Source: Methanosarcinales archaeon (GTDB lineage Archaea; Nanobdellota; Nanobdellia; Woesearchaeales; CG1-02-33-12). From it: 7,294 bases of DNA. Positions 7,181 through 7,294 of the stretch are shown here, piece by piece (position 1 is the stretch's first letter; each line of letters begins with the position of its first letter). The notes under the pieces are model-generated. The model searched no databases. It was not told the DNA's origin and was given only the letters and a program-made list of their open reading frames with translations. A program made the translations under genes and the position numbers. The stretch spans positions 1 through 7,294 of the forward strand of contig JAFCBX010000039.1 of assembly GCA_017610505.1 (NCBI GenBank). Reading direction: 5' to 3'.

Positions 7181-7294
7181 TGATAAAACTTAAAAAGAAA
7201 ATTCTAATAAAAGGCTTTGCTGATTCCTGTAAGGCCATAAAGAAAAACCCATTTTATCTTGCTATTGTGCCTGTTATTGATATTTTCTTCTTGT
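7180..7294 (+). CDS. N-terminus of a membrane protein (3' end outside window)
   Basis: The ATG at 7180-7182 shares one base with the TGA stop of the giant secreted protein (TGATG at 7178-7182), so translation is probably coupled. There is no strong ribosome binding site. The 38 visible residues begin with a Lys-rich head (MIKLKKKILIKGF), followed by a Lys-Lys-Asn-Pro-Phe turn and the start of a hydrophobic helix (YLAIVPVIDIFFL). The pattern F-x-x-S-x-K-x-x-K-K before a helix that carries an Asp matches the N-terminus of the membrane protein at 357-1190 (FKKSFKLDKKRF, then a helix containing FDFIF). The two are likely members of one family. Function is unknown, and the fold beyond the first helix cannot be seen. 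Confidence 0.75.
   Translation, partial: MIKLKKKILIKGFADSCKAIKKNPFYLAIVPVIDIFFL

Noticed and set aside
1..7294. CRISPR arrays, tRNA or rRNA genes, insertion sequences, defence or toxin genes
   Set aside because: No spaced direct repeats, cloverleaf-like segments, terminal inverted repeats, or transposase, nuclease or toxin motifs were seen. The window is almost fully occupied by five surface-type coding regions.

Overview
The window is a compact, AT-rich, one-directional stretch in which essentially every base is coding on the + strand. It most resembles a DPANN archaeon of the Woesearchaeota/Pacearchaeota/Nanoarchaeota kind. The reasons are an Met-Lys-Lys-Arg-Gly-Gln-Ile-Thr-Val-Phe N-terminus of a sort common on predicted surface proteins of those lineages, an archaeal-looking TATA element (TTTAAATATA) in the only real intergenic gap, GAGG-type ribosome binding sites, and large disulfide-rich secreted proteins with no recognisable enzymatic domain. 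The lineage call rests on recalled family resemblance, not on a marker gene.

Layout from left to right: (1) the 3' end of a secreted or surface protein with a calcium-loop-like DxDxDGxxD motif (2-355). (2) After a 1-base gap, a roughly six-helix integral membrane protein of 277 aa (357-1190). (3) After a 34-base gap holding a possible promoter, a 638-aa protein with a pilin-like (class III-like) N-terminal signal/anchor helix and a large extracytoplasmic part (1225-3141). (4) After 7 bases, a 1343-aa protein with a classical signal peptide, Ig-like domains, helical Cys-rich modules and a Cys-dense tail (3149-7180). (5) Overlapping its stop codon by one base, the start of another membrane protein (7180 to the window end), whose N-terminus resembles that of gene 2.

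The order is secreted protein, membrane protein, pilin-like anchored protein, giant secreted protein, membrane protein. The junctions are tight (1-base gap, 7-base gap, 1-base overlap), which suggests one co-expressed locus for a cell-surface assembly. A plausible but unproven model has the multi-helix proteins forming a membrane platform, the 638-aa protein tethered by its N-terminal helix, and the 1343-aa protein exported and disulfide-stabilised outside. No enzyme, nucleic-acid-processing gene, RNA gene, CRISPR array or insertion sequence is visible. The most interesting items are the unassigned 1343-aa protein, the pilin-like leader lacking Glu at +5, the shared repeat motif in the two membrane proteins, and two homopolymer tracts in the 638-aa gene.
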